Of a DNA stretch of 34,553 bases, positions 20,801-28,559 are shown piece by piece. Origin of the DNA: an uncultured Eubacteriales bacterium (GTDB lineage Bacteria; Bacillota; Clostridia; Lachnospirales; Lachnospiraceae); assembly GCA_900548855.1 (NCBI GenBank), contig URMF01000037.1, positions 1 to 34,553 of the forward strand. The letters are read 5' to 3'. Under the pieces are notes generated by a model, which was not told the DNA's origin, made no database searches, and saw nothing but the letters and a program-made list of their open reading frames with translations. A program made the translations under genes and the position numbers. Positions within the stretch are counted from its first letter, which is position 1; every line of letters begins with the position of its first letter.

Positions 20801-21979
20801 ATGTATGAAATGAAAGACACACATATTTTACAACTGGATGAGCTGAATGGTATGGAATGCAGGGATGAGGGAAAAAGGTCAGTTGAGCAGACATATGATA
20901 CGGAAACGGGAGAACCCACACAAACATCTGAGGCACAGGAGATGCTGCTGAATCTTATTTTAAGTCTTGGAGGAATCAGAAAAGAAGTATGGGAGTATTT
21001 GCTTACACCAAGATTTCATGATACTCAGGCAGTGGCATCAGTTGGAAGATTATTATGTTATGCAGCTCCGCTTGAATGGATGGAACTTTCGGTGGAAGCT
21101 TTGAGTCGGATGGCAGGAACAATGTATGTTAATGAGATTACAGAAGCGTATCAGGCAGATATGCCATTTAATGAAGTAAAACGTATATTTGAGTCATCTG
21201 ATACAGTTTTTGAAATGTGTCAGCGCCGTAGGGAGTATGGAATAGGACAGGATAAACATCAGAAGAAACATCCGGACAATGTGACCGGAAGTGAAGAATC
21301 AAAAGATGAGAACAGTTTAGAAAAAACAGTAGTAAATGCCGTGATGGAAGCTCTGCAGTTACATCAGAAAAAAACAAAAAAACTTTCGGACAACATGACC
21401 GGAAGTGAAGAAGCGGAACATCCGGACAACATGACCGGAAGTAAGGGAGCGGAACATCCGGACAACATGACCGGAAGTGAAGAAGCGGAACATTCGGACA
21501 ACATGACCGGAAGTGAGGGAGCGGAACATTCGGACAACATGACCGGAAGTGAGGGAGCAGAACATTCGGACAACATGACCGGATATGAGAATGAGGATGG
21601 TTATGATTTGCTGGATCATCGAGTTCTTATGATGGATTTAAAAAAGGAACAGGAAAAATCAGAAAAACGGATTTCTTTTTTTCAGATTCTATTAAGACGT
21701 CATATGAAAAAAGAGTTTTCTAAACTGGAAAAGGATGATCAGGTAGGAAAAATTTTTGAAATTATGGTTAACAAGAAGTATGACAAAAATCAGATACTTT
21801 CTATCAGACGTCTCATGAATGGAGGAATGACGAACGAATTTATTTTTTCACTTCTTGAAAAAGATTTACCAGAAACAGAATTAACGAATTTATGTGAAAC
21901 GCTTCTAAATGAAGAAAACGATTTATCCGGCTTATCAGAAAATATGAAAGCAGATGAAACAGGAGGAGATGAGGAATAA
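20801..21979 (+). CDS. Repeat-containing transfer-region protein, unrecognised
   Basis: 392 aa, acidic, without membrane segments. The N-terminal domain (about 40-155: MLLNLILSLGGIRKEVWEYL; AAPLEWMELSVEALSRMAG) and the C-terminal domain (about 285-370: FFQILLRRHMKKEFSKLE; KYDKNQILSIRRLMNGGM) look folded and helical. Between them lie six 12-residue repeats H(P/S)DNMTGSE(E/G)AE at about 195-265, plus a diverged HPDNVTGSEE earlier. The repeats are probably disordered. At DNA level each carries the oriT repeat core. It sits between relaxase and the PcfB-like gene, so it may belong to the relaxosome; this is inferred from place only. Confidence 0.8.
   Translation: MYEMKDTHILQLDELNGMECRDEGKRSVEQTYDTETGEPTQTSEAQEMLLNLILSLGGIRKEVWEYLLTPRFHDTQAVASVGRLLCYAAPLEWMELSVEALSRMAGTMYVNEITEAYQADMPFNEVKRIFESSDTVFEMCQRRREYGIGQDKHQKKHPDNVTGSEESKDENSLEKTVVNAVMEALQLHQKKTKKLSDNMTGSEEAEHPDNMTGSKGAEHPDNMTGSEEAEHSDNMTGSEGAEHSDNMTGSEGAEHSDNMTGYENEDGYDLLDHRVLMMDLKKEQEKSEKRISFFQILLRRHMKKEFSKLEKDDQVGKIFEIMVNKKYDKNQILSIRRLMNGGMTNEFIFSLLEKDLPETELTNLCETLLNEENDLSGLSENMKADETGGDEE
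21273..21292 (+). repeat. Diverged oriT-repeat core
   Basis: CGGACAATGTGACCGGAAGT, two differences from the oriT core, about 95 bp before the tandem array. Confidence 0.7.
21387..21586 (+). repeat. Tandem array, six 36-bp units carrying the oriT-repeat core
   Basis: Core CGGACAACATGACCGGAAGT starts at 21387, 21423, 21459, 21495, 21531 and 21567, exactly 36 bp apart. The first five are identical over the core; the last ends CCGGATAT. Units encode 12 residues each. The core is the exact reverse complement of 18266-18285 in the oriT-like region. Confidence 0.92.
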
Positions 21980-23401
21980 ATGATGAATGGCGGAAGCGAT
22001 GCAGTGCAGGTTATGTATATGGAAGTAGAGGGAATAAAACTTGCATACCAGGTGTCGAAAGATGCTGCCAGACTTGCAAAGCAATTAATGACGTTTCTGA
22101 TCAGAGCAATGATGGATGCGCCATACAGAAAAGTGAGTGGAAAGACGAATATAAAAAATTTAAAATCCAGGTCAAATGGACAAGCTATGGTTGCCGTTAC
22201 TGTTAATAAAAAGATTTACCGAAAATTACAGAAAGACGCGAAAAAGTATGGAATTTTATATCATGCATTTGAGCCTTTGAAATCAGGAAAAAAAGATTCG
22301 GTAGAGTTGATCATTGCAGAAAAAGACTTGTCTATGCTGCAGGAATTATTATCCAGGTATAAGAACGAACAGATAAAAGAAGATGTGAAGTGTGGTTTGT
22401 CAAAAGAGCAGTCTGAACGGAATTATGAGGAAAATAATCGTACAGAGACAATGGAAGAGTTCACAAATAATGTGGGAGCTGCAACATCAGAAGAAACATT
22501 TGATAAAGATATGAAAGAACGGTTTGGCGAAGATTATCAGGGGAAGGTGATTGATTATGTAAAAGCGTCAAAAAAAATTGACCCAAAAGCACATACCGCA
22601 GGAGTGGATCAAAAAAAAGTGGGGACTCTTGCGGAAGTGATTCAGTTTCGGGATCGTGCGGAGCGGCTAAAAAATGAGGCACAGGTAAAAATACCATTTG
22701 TATATGATCCTGGAAATAAAAAAAGCCAGATTATTGATGAAACAGAAACGCATATAAAAATTGCAGGTAAAGGACTTGGATCATCAAAAAAACAATGGGG
22801 AGGGGTATGGGTTCCAAAGGAGTCTGTCATGCCGCCGTTGGAACAGAAAAATCCTCATGTGTCATATACGGCAAACCTGAAAAATGATGATGAGATTATC
22901 GTAGAGGATTTATCTGGAAATGGAAGTCCTCACAAAATCAAAGCGGAAAATCTGGAATATGTGTCCAATATGAGTCAGAAATCACTGGTGGCGGAAGAAC
23001 AAAGTTATAAGGCAATATCACCGGAAAAGGAACCGGAAAGGCTTGACATCACCATTGGGAAAACATATATGGAAGATGAAAAAGCGGATATGGCAGAACG
23101 CAAGTCAATTCCAATGATATGGGGGGAAAATGATAGAGCAATTAAAACCAGAGTACCGGGGACATATGGAGAAGAGATGAAGTTTCTGTGGCTGAAGAAG
23201 GAAAACATCCGGGACGCTTATAATGGAAAATCAATTTTAACTGCACTGGATAAAGAAAAAGATTACAACATATATGATGTAAATAATAATATTCTGGGTT
23301 CAATGAAGGGTGAAGAACTTTATCTCAGATATTTTGATTCGGTAAAAGACCAGATGAATAAAAAGAAAATACAGCGAACCGGGAAGGAGAAAAAAATATA
23401 A
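21980..23401 (+). CDS. PcfB/DUF3801-like transfer protein
   Basis: 473 aa. Residues about 1-120 fit DUF3801/PcfB: GIKLAYQVSKDAARLAKQL, FLIRAMMDAP, then LKSRSNGQAMVAVTVNKK and YGILYHAFEPLKSGKKDSVE. PcfB of Enterococcus pCF10 is an accessory factor that helps dock the relaxosome at the coupling protein, and the next genes here are the coupling protein. The long C-terminal part is charged and includes KIPFVYDPGNKKSQIIDETE and VPKESVMPP. RBS AGGAGATGAGG. Its stop overlaps the next ATG (TAATG). Confidence 0.85.
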   Translation: MMNGGSDAVQVMYMEVEGIKLAYQVSKDAARLAKQLMTFLIRAMMDAPYRKVSGKTNIKNLKSRSNGQAMVAVTVNKKIYRKLQKDAKKYGILYHAFEPLKSGKKDSVELIIAEKDLSMLQELLSRYKNEQIKEDVKCGLSKEQSERNYEENNRTETMEEFTNNVGAATSEETFDKDMKERFGEDYQGKVIDYVKASKKIDPKAHTAGVDQKKVGTLAEVIQFRDRAERLKNEAQVKIPFVYDPGNKKSQIIDETETHIKIAGKGLGSSKKQWGGVWVPKESVMPPLEQKNPHVSYTANLKNDDEIIVEDLSGNGSPHKIKAENLEYVSNMSQKSLVAEEQSYKAISPEKEPERLDITIGKTYMEDEKADMAERKSIPMIWGENDRAIKTRVPGTYGEEMKFLWLKKENIRDAYNGKSILTALDKEKDYNIYDVNNNILGSMKGEELYLRYFDSVKDQMNKKKIQRTGKEKKI

Positions 23402-23799
23402 TGCGGCCAAAGAAAAAACCATATTCGACAATGATGATAATATTAGGAGCTGCTTTGGTCTGCGTTGCCGGATATTATTTTGCGGGAGGAATGCAGCAGG
23501 GAATTACTATATTTGAATGGGAAGAAAATATGAAGGCTGTTCTTGAAGATCCTTTTGCCGGATATTTTAATCAGTATACATGGAAAACAATATCGATACT
23601 TGGACTGATTTATCTATGGCTTGTTTTAATGTACATTACCAGCAGAAAAAATTATCTTCCTGGAAAAGAAATGGGATCTGCACAGTATGCAGATGTAAAA
23701 AAGGTCAATAAAAGACTGGCGGATTTATCAAAAGATCCGGATGATGAAAAAAATATAGTTGTTCTGAAGAAAAGATGGAAAGAAGGAAGGCGGATGTAA
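23401..23799 (+). CDS. Membrane-anchor part of the coupling protein (split VirD4 N-terminus)
   Basis: 132 aa with two transmembrane helices (MMIILGAALVCVAGYYFAGG near 11-30; TISILGLIYLWLVLMYITS near 61-79), then LPGKEMGSAQYADVKKVNK and DDEKNIVVLKK, which resemble the sequence between membrane anchor and nucleotide-binding domain in VirD4/TraG proteins. The next ORF carries the ATPase without membrane helices. Stop and next start overlap as TAATG. The pair looks like one coupling protein expressed from two coupled ORFs; a recent frameshift is the other explanation. Confidence 0.8.
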   Translation: MRPKKKPYSTMMIILGAALVCVAGYYFAGGMQQGITIFEWEENMKAVLEDPFAGYFNQYTWKTISILGLIYLWLVLMYITSRKNYLPGKEMGSAQYADVKKVNKRLADLSKDPDDEKNIVVLKKRWKEGRRM

Positions 23800-25823
23800 T
23801 GGCAGGAATGAGTCGGGCACAAATTGTAAATACCAGGAATCGCATGTTGTCTCAGAATATTCAAATGACATTAGATACCAGGCATACAGATTTAAACAAT
23901 AATATTCTGGTTATCGGAGGAAGTGGTTCTGGAAAAACATATCGTTTTGTAAAGCCGCAGTTAATGCAGATGTCCAGTTCTTTTATTATTACAGATCCCA
24001 AGGGTGAACTGTACAGAGATACTTCAGGTTTTTTAAAGCGAAATGGTTACGATGTTAAGGTGTTAAATCTTCTGAATGAAGAAGAAATGTTAAAGTCATC
24101 GCATTTTAATCCATTTCGTTATATTCAAAATGAAGTAGATATTTTAAAACTGATCACAAACCTGATTGCCAACACAACACCAAAAGGTTCTACTTCAAAT
24201 GATCCGTTTTGGGAAAAAGCCGAGGGCATGTTATTGCAGGCGTTGTTTTATTATGTATGGTTAGAAGGCGTTCCGGAAAATATTTGGGAATGTAAGAAGG
24301 AAAATGGAGAGGATGATGTCAAAGAAATCCTTCGTAGAATCCATGATCCGGAAATTACAAAAATACATAATGTACGAGCCGTAATGGAGTTATTAAAGTT
24401 TGCGGAGGTAAGAGAAGATCCAAGAACAGGGGCAAAGCTGGATTCAACACTGGATCTAATCATGAAGGATTTGGAAAAAGAAAGTCCAAATCATAAAGCA
24501 ATACTCAATTATAACAAATCCATGAGAGGCGCTGCAGATACGGTTCGTTCCATTATTATTTCTGCAAATGCAAGATTAGCTCCAGTGGAGACGGAGGCAG
24601 TGCTTTCTATTTTAGATGATGATGAGATAGATATTCCGTTGATTGGAACAAGAAAAACTGCAATTTACTGCGTTATTCCAGATAATGATACCACCTATAA
24701 TTTCCTGGTTGGTATTCTCTATAAAATGATGTTTCAACGTTTATATTATGAAGCGGACTTTGTACATGGAGGACCATTGCCGGTACATGTAACTTTTTTG
24801 CTGGATGAGTTTGACAATGTTGCGCTTCCGGAAGATTTTCTTTCGCTGTTATCAACTATGCGAAGCCGTAATATTAGTTCAGTCATCATTATTCAGGATT
24901 TGAGTCAGATCAAGACCAGATACAAAGATGGAGAACACGAAAAAATTATGGCTAACTGTGACACAATGATCTATCTTGGCGGGAATGGACCTGGTACACA
25001 GAAAGAATTAAGTGAATTGATGGGAAAAGCGACGATTGATAAGCGTACAAATGGAGAAACACTTGGCAAACAGGGAAACTCAACCAGAAATTATGATGTA
25101 CTTGGGAGAGAGCTGATGTTCCCGGATGAATTAAGAAAGATAGAAGGGAACAAATGCATTTTATTTATCCGTGGTTTTGATCCGGTTTTAGATAATAAGA
25201 TTGAATCCAAAAAACATCCATTATGGAATCTTATGTGTGATGCTCAAAAAGGTGAATTGTTTGATGCAAGAATTGAGAGGCTGAGAAAAATGAAATCAAA
25301 TAAGCAGAAAAACAGTATTGGATTTGTGGATGAAGCAGAACTGGCACATTTAGAACTTTTGGAAAAAAAAGAAAAGAAACATTATGAAGATGAAAAGCGA
25401 GTGGCAGAGCTTTTAGGAACAGAATTACCAGAAACACCACAGCAGTATATTTTCAGATTAGATTACGAGGAGCTTGATCAGCTTGCAGAACAATTAAAAG
25501 AAGCTCCTGCCGGAAAAATCGTTTTGGACCAGGAGCTGATTCAAAAAGCGAAAGAAGATGTAATGCAGCAGGTTGAGTTTGAGGCAGAAAAACAGGCATA
25601 CATAAAACAGAATCAAATTGATGTGCGTGAATTTCAGACACCGGAAGAAGCATTGGCATTTTCTGCATTAAAGAGGAAAAACTTCTCTAATCCACAGATA
25701 AAAATTCTCCTGCAGTTAGTTCGTGAGGATACCGTGGGAATGGATCTGGATGCGATACTGGAAACTTTTGATTCAAAAATGGATATGGAAACTATTGAGA
25801 TGATGACAGAAATGTTGTTATAA
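23799..25823 (+). CDS. VirD4/TraG-type coupling ATPase
   Basis: 674 aa. Walker A GGSGSGKT (residues 40-47), followed by RFVKPQLMQ and FIITDPKGELYRDTSG; Walker B VTFLLDEFDNVALPEDFLS; then SVIIIQDLSQIKTRYKD, the usual VirD4 order. It lacks N-terminal membrane helices, which are in the preceding ORF. The C-terminal 170 residues are a charged extension with helical repeats (LEKKEKKHYEDEKRVAELLG), longer than in many VirD4. It recruits the relaxase-DNA complex and powers transfer. ATG 23799 follows GAAGGAAGGCGG and overlaps the previous stop; an upstream ATG at 23775 would add eight residues. Confidence 0.93.
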   Translation: MAGMSRAQIVNTRNRMLSQNIQMTLDTRHTDLNNNILVIGGSGSGKTYRFVKPQLMQMSSSFIITDPKGELYRDTSGFLKRNGYDVKVLNLLNEEEMLKSSHFNPFRYIQNEVDILKLITNLIANTTPKGSTSNDPFWEKAEGMLLQALFYYVWLEGVPENIWECKKENGEDDVKEILRRIHDPEITKIHNVRAVMELLKFAEVREDPRTGAKLDSTLDLIMKDLEKESPNHKAILNYNKSMRGAADTVRSIIISANARLAPVETEAVLSILDDDEIDIPLIGTRKTAIYCVIPDNDTTYNFLVGILYKMMFQRLYYEADFVHGGPLPVHVTFLLDEFDNVALPEDFLSLLSTMRSRNISSVIIIQDLSQIKTRYKDGEHEKIMANCDTMIYLGGNGPGTQKELSELMGKATIDKRTNGETLGKQGNSTRNYDVLGRELMFPDELRKIEGNKCILFIRGFDPVLDNKIESKKHPLWNLMCDAQKGELFDARIERLRKMKSNKQKNSIGFVDEAELAHLELLEKKEKKHYEDEKRVAELLGTELPETPQQYIFRLDYEELDQLAEQLKEAPAGKIVLDQELIQKAKEDVMQQVEFEAEKQAYIKQNQIDVREFQTPEEALAFSALKRKNFSNPQIKILLQLVREDTVGMDLDAILETFDSKMDMETIEMMTEMLL

Positions 25824-25849
25824 AAACAAAAAGAAAAGAGGAAAAGAAT

Positions 25850-26185
25850 ATGAAAAACAAAAATTTGAAAAAAGTAATGAAGATGATTGGTACAGGTGTT
25901 TATGTAAATGTTTGGATGATGTGTAGTAATACCATAGCAGTCATGGCTGATCCTGTTTCTACTGGGGTTGCAGAAGTTGATACTATTTTAACAACACTTA
26001 AAACATTATTTTTAGGACTTGTGGCAGGAATCGGATTAATTATTCTGATCAAGGGAATTGCGGATACTGCACAGGCATATCAGCAGCAGGATTCACATGG
26101 AATGTATGATGGTGCAAAAGGAATTGCGGCAGGGGCAATTATGACATTTGCGGGATCAATTTTAACTTTAATGGGAATTTCATAA
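25850..26185 (+). CDS. VirB2-like pilin/small membrane protein
   Basis: 111 aa. A basic N-terminus and hydrophobic stretch ending in IAVMADP resemble a signal peptide with cleavage after A-x-A-like residues. Two further hydrophobic helices follow (TLKTLFLGLVAGIGLIILIK and GIAAGAIMTFAGSILTLM), the usual pattern of VirB2/TrbC pilins and Maff2-type proteins of Firmicute ICEs. It lies at the head of the T4SS block, 26 bp after the coupling ATPase. RBS AGAGGAAAAG. It may form a surface or channel component. Confidence 0.75.
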   Translation: MKNKNLKKVMKMIGTGVYVNVWMMCSNTIAVMADPVSTGVAEVDTILTTLKTLFLGLVAGIGLIILIKGIADTAQAYQQQDSHGMYDGAKGIAAGAIMTFAGSILTLMGIS

Positions 26186-26210
26186 TATCACGAGGTTTAG
26201 GAGTAAGGAC

Positions 26211-27089
26211 ATGATTGATAATTTTATAAAATATGCCAGTGAAGGTGTGAGATCATTTTTGATATTTATTATGTCTGTTTATAATAGCCTGGTTGGAATC
26301 GCTGCAGGAATGTTAGGGCAGAATCCTGCAACGTGGAATAGTGACGGATGGTCTTTTGTAAAAAATGTTAATAACATTTTTCTTGGAATCGGTGGTGTTT
26401 TGGTAGCTATTTTTTTCTTGATGGGATTTTGTGCTGACAGCGTTGATATCAAACAGGATTTTAGGATTGAAAATATCCTTCGCATGTTTATTAAACTTTC
26501 GATTGCAGAGTTTTTTGTGGTAAATGCATTGACACTGGTTCAATCTCTGTTTGGACTGGCAACAGGTATTATAACGAAAATAAAGGGTAAAGGACTGACA
26601 TTTGAGTATAGTGTGCCAAAGGAAGTAACTGACATTTTGAGTGATCCATTGAATCACAATGTTACTGGTGGAACAGGTGCGGTAATGCTGGTAGTTTTAC
26701 TTATTTTAGAAATCGTTTTTTTACTTATAACGGTTGGATGTGGTGCAATGATTCTATTAGAGGCATATCAGCGTTTTTTTAAAATTCTGATGTTAGTTCC
26801 ATATGGAACATTGGCAAGCAGCACGATTGCAGGAAATCATATGCTTGCGCATTCAGCGGAGTCCTTTTGGAAATATGCGTTATGTACGATCATGGATGCT
26901 GTGACCATGTATATGGCATTAGCACTAAGTGCAGTAGTAATATCCAGCGGCAGTCTTGGATTAACAAAAAATCAGACAGGAGCTATGTATGTTTTTGCGT
27001 GGATGTTAGAAAGTTCTTTTGTGTGTATGTTAACACTGGGAATGGTCAAAGGGGCAGAAACGGTTACACAGAAAGCACTGGGAGTGTAG
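26211..27089 (+). CDS. VirB6/TrbL-like polytopic membrane protein
   Basis: 292 aa with about five to seven transmembrane helices, for example IFLGIGGVLVAIFFLMGF, VVLLILEIVFLLITVGCG and AVTMYMALALSAVVISSG. Helix content, length and position between pilin and PrgI genes match VirB6-type channel proteins of Gram-positive T4SS. The segment EAYQRFFKILMLVPYGTLA is typical for ICE VirB6-like proteins. RBS AGGAGTAAGG lies before ATG 26211. Confidence 0.85.
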   Translation: MIDNFIKYASEGVRSFLIFIMSVYNSLVGIAAGMLGQNPATWNSDGWSFVKNVNNIFLGIGGVLVAIFFLMGFCADSVDIKQDFRIENILRMFIKLSIAEFFVVNALTLVQSLFGLATGIITKIKGKGLTFEYSVPKEVTDILSDPLNHNVTGGTGAVMLVVLLILEIVFLLITVGCGAMILLEAYQRFFKILMLVPYGTLASSTIAGNHMLAHSAESFWKYALCTIMDAVTMYMALALSAVVISSGSLGLTKNQTGAMYVFAWMLESSFVCMLTLGMVKGAETVTQKALGV

Positions 27090-27103
27090 ATTTGGAGGAA
27101 ACA

Positions 27104-27529
27104 ATGTTATCAGTAAATATGAATCAGGATGTAGAAAAGTATCAGGAGTCTGTAGCTGCGGGATTAAATGCACAGCAGACCATTGCTGCTATATTGGCGT
27201 TGGCAGTCAGTACATGTGTGATCTGTATTTTGTATTTCGGTTTTGATTTACCGCTTGTGATTGACGTTTATATTGCAATTCCAGTGTGTATTCCAATCAT
27301 ACTGCCTGCACTTGGCAGGCAGTATGGATTATCGGTCACAGACCGGATTAAACAGAGTAATAAGAGAAAAAGGGTTATATTGTTTTATTCTTGGAAAGAG
27401 GAGACTATAAAAAAAAGAAATGAGAAAACACCTGAAAAGAAAAGAAGAGAGACAGATGACAAAAAACAGGACAAAAAAGACGAAAAGAACAATAAAACGG
27501 TCAGATCGATTTTTAAGAGTAAAAAATAA
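27104..27529 (+). CDS. PrgI/VirB3-like membrane protein
   Basis: 141 aa. Two hydrophobic helices (TIAAILALAVSTCVICILYF and IDVYIAIPVCIPIILPAL) follow a short N-terminus (LSVNMNQDVEKYQESVAAGL), the pattern of PrgI, the VirB3 equivalent of Gram-positive T4SS. The C-terminal tail is strikingly basic and charged (KKRNEKTPEKKRRETDDKKQ). ATG 27104 is set by TTTGGAGG; the frame is open further upstream inside the VirB6 gene but without an RBS. Its 3' end overlaps the next ORF by about 74 bp. Confidence 0.85.
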   Translation: MLSVNMNQDVEKYQESVAAGLNAQQTIAAILALAVSTCVICILYFGFDLPLVIDVYIAIPVCIPIILPALGRQYGLSVTDRIKQSNKRKRVILFYSWKEETIKKRNEKTPEKKRRETDDKKQDKKDEKNNKTVRSIFKSKK

Positions 27530-28559
27530 AAGCGAAGTGGTATACAGGGTACCTGTTTTTTTGAAAAAAAGTGTAGGTATGCTTTTTTTGTCAGAAAGTG
27601 GAACATTAGAAACAGATGGCAGATTATCCAGAGCATATGTCGTAGATAATAACAGAATTGGAGTGATAGAAGAAAAATTAAAATGCCTGCAGATAGATTA
27701 TGCGTTTGTATTTCGTAAATCAAATCCAGTAAGTATGCTGCTTTCTGAAAAAATGGATTGTGGATACGATGAAATTACAAAAAAATTCTCTGATATAGAA
27801 AGTGAGCTGCAAATAAAAAGCATGTCTGCAGATGAAAGAATGGCATACTACTGTAACTTTTTGAAAAATTTTCTTGGAATTCAGACGGAAGTTAACAGTT
27901 ACATATTGGATTCGGATTGTTGGAAACAGGTAGCAAATATGGAAGGACTGAAAATATCAGATAACAGGATACTTATACCAGAGAGCTGTTATTGTGTGCT
28001 GGCAGTCCGAAAAATTAAAAAAAATACTTCATGGAAGGATCTGGACAATCTTGTGAATGATCCAGTGGTTAAAAGTATGTACATAGCTGTCTCTGGTGTG
28101 AGTGACCGGCAAATAAAAGAATCCCTTTGCAGTGAGTATATGGGAATAGAGGGAATGGCATCGCGGATGAAAAGAAATGCACCGGAGTTATATGAAATCT
28201 TACAGAAAGACGCAGATGCAGATACAGTATCGGGTAAGTATCGCAGGGTTAGTATTTATTTCCTGATGCAAACGGAAGTGGAGCAGGTAAATGAAAAAAT
28301 TCTGAATTTTATAAAAAATGCATATAAAACGGGCATCAAAATGGAACGGATGGCATTATCAGAACAAAAGAACATACCGGAGTTAAAAAGAACACTGGCG
28401 ATGTTTGGGATGACAGGAAATAGCCAGGAAAGATATCGCATGCTTGTAACAGAAGAACAGGTACAGGGACTATTGAATATCGTAACAGAAGAAAAAAAAC
28501 AGGAGAAGTACGATATCGAGAAAATGAAAGCACTATTTTATGACGGGGTGAATGTATGA
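27456..28559 (+). CDS. VirB4 N-domain-like protein lacking the ATPase
   Basis: 367 aa. The sequence is soluble and no Walker motif is present. Segments resemble the N-terminal half of VirB4 proteins: MSADERMAYYCNFLKNFLGI, CVLAVRKIKKNTSWKDLDNL, and VSIYFLMQTEVEQVNEKILN followed by GIKMERMALSEQKNIPELKR, the last parallel to the VirB4 part FWVGVTMGVIEENEDKL. It precedes the full VirB4, overlapping by ATGA. It may be a diverged duplicate that forms mixed complexes or a scaffold. The start is uncertain: ATG 27456 after AGAAGAGAG is taken, ATG 27420 is the alternative. Confidence 0.6.
   Translation: MTKNRTKKTKRTIKRSDRFLRVKNKSEVVYRVPVFLKKSVGMLFLSESGTLETDGRLSRAYVVDNNRIGVIEEKLKCLQIDYAFVFRKSNPVSMLLSEKMDCGYDEITKKFSDIESELQIKSMSADERMAYYCNFLKNFLGIQTEVNSYILDSDCWKQVANMEGLKISDNRILIPESCYCVLAVRKIKKNTSWKDLDNLVNDPVVKSMYIAVSGVSDRQIKESLCSEYMGIEGMASRMKRNAPELYEILQKDADADTVSGKYRRVSIYFLMQTEVEQVNEKILNFIKNAYKTGIKMERMALSEQKNIPELKRTLAMFGMTGNSQERYRMLVTEEQVQGLLNIVTEEKKQEKYDIEKMKALFYDGVNV

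Noticed and set aside
21387..21586. CRISPR-like array with 36-bp period
   Set aside because: The units are contiguous 36-bp repeats without unique spacers and lie in frame in a gene; no cas gene is present.
21359..21619. Repetitive antisense ORFs opposite the tandem array
   Set aside because: Shadow frames created by the 36-bp repeats; no RBS or promoter.
23765..23801. Programmed frameshift joining the two coupling-protein ORFs
   Set aside because: No slippery heptamer in the right frame was found; the TAATG overlap with a good RBS better fits coupled translation.
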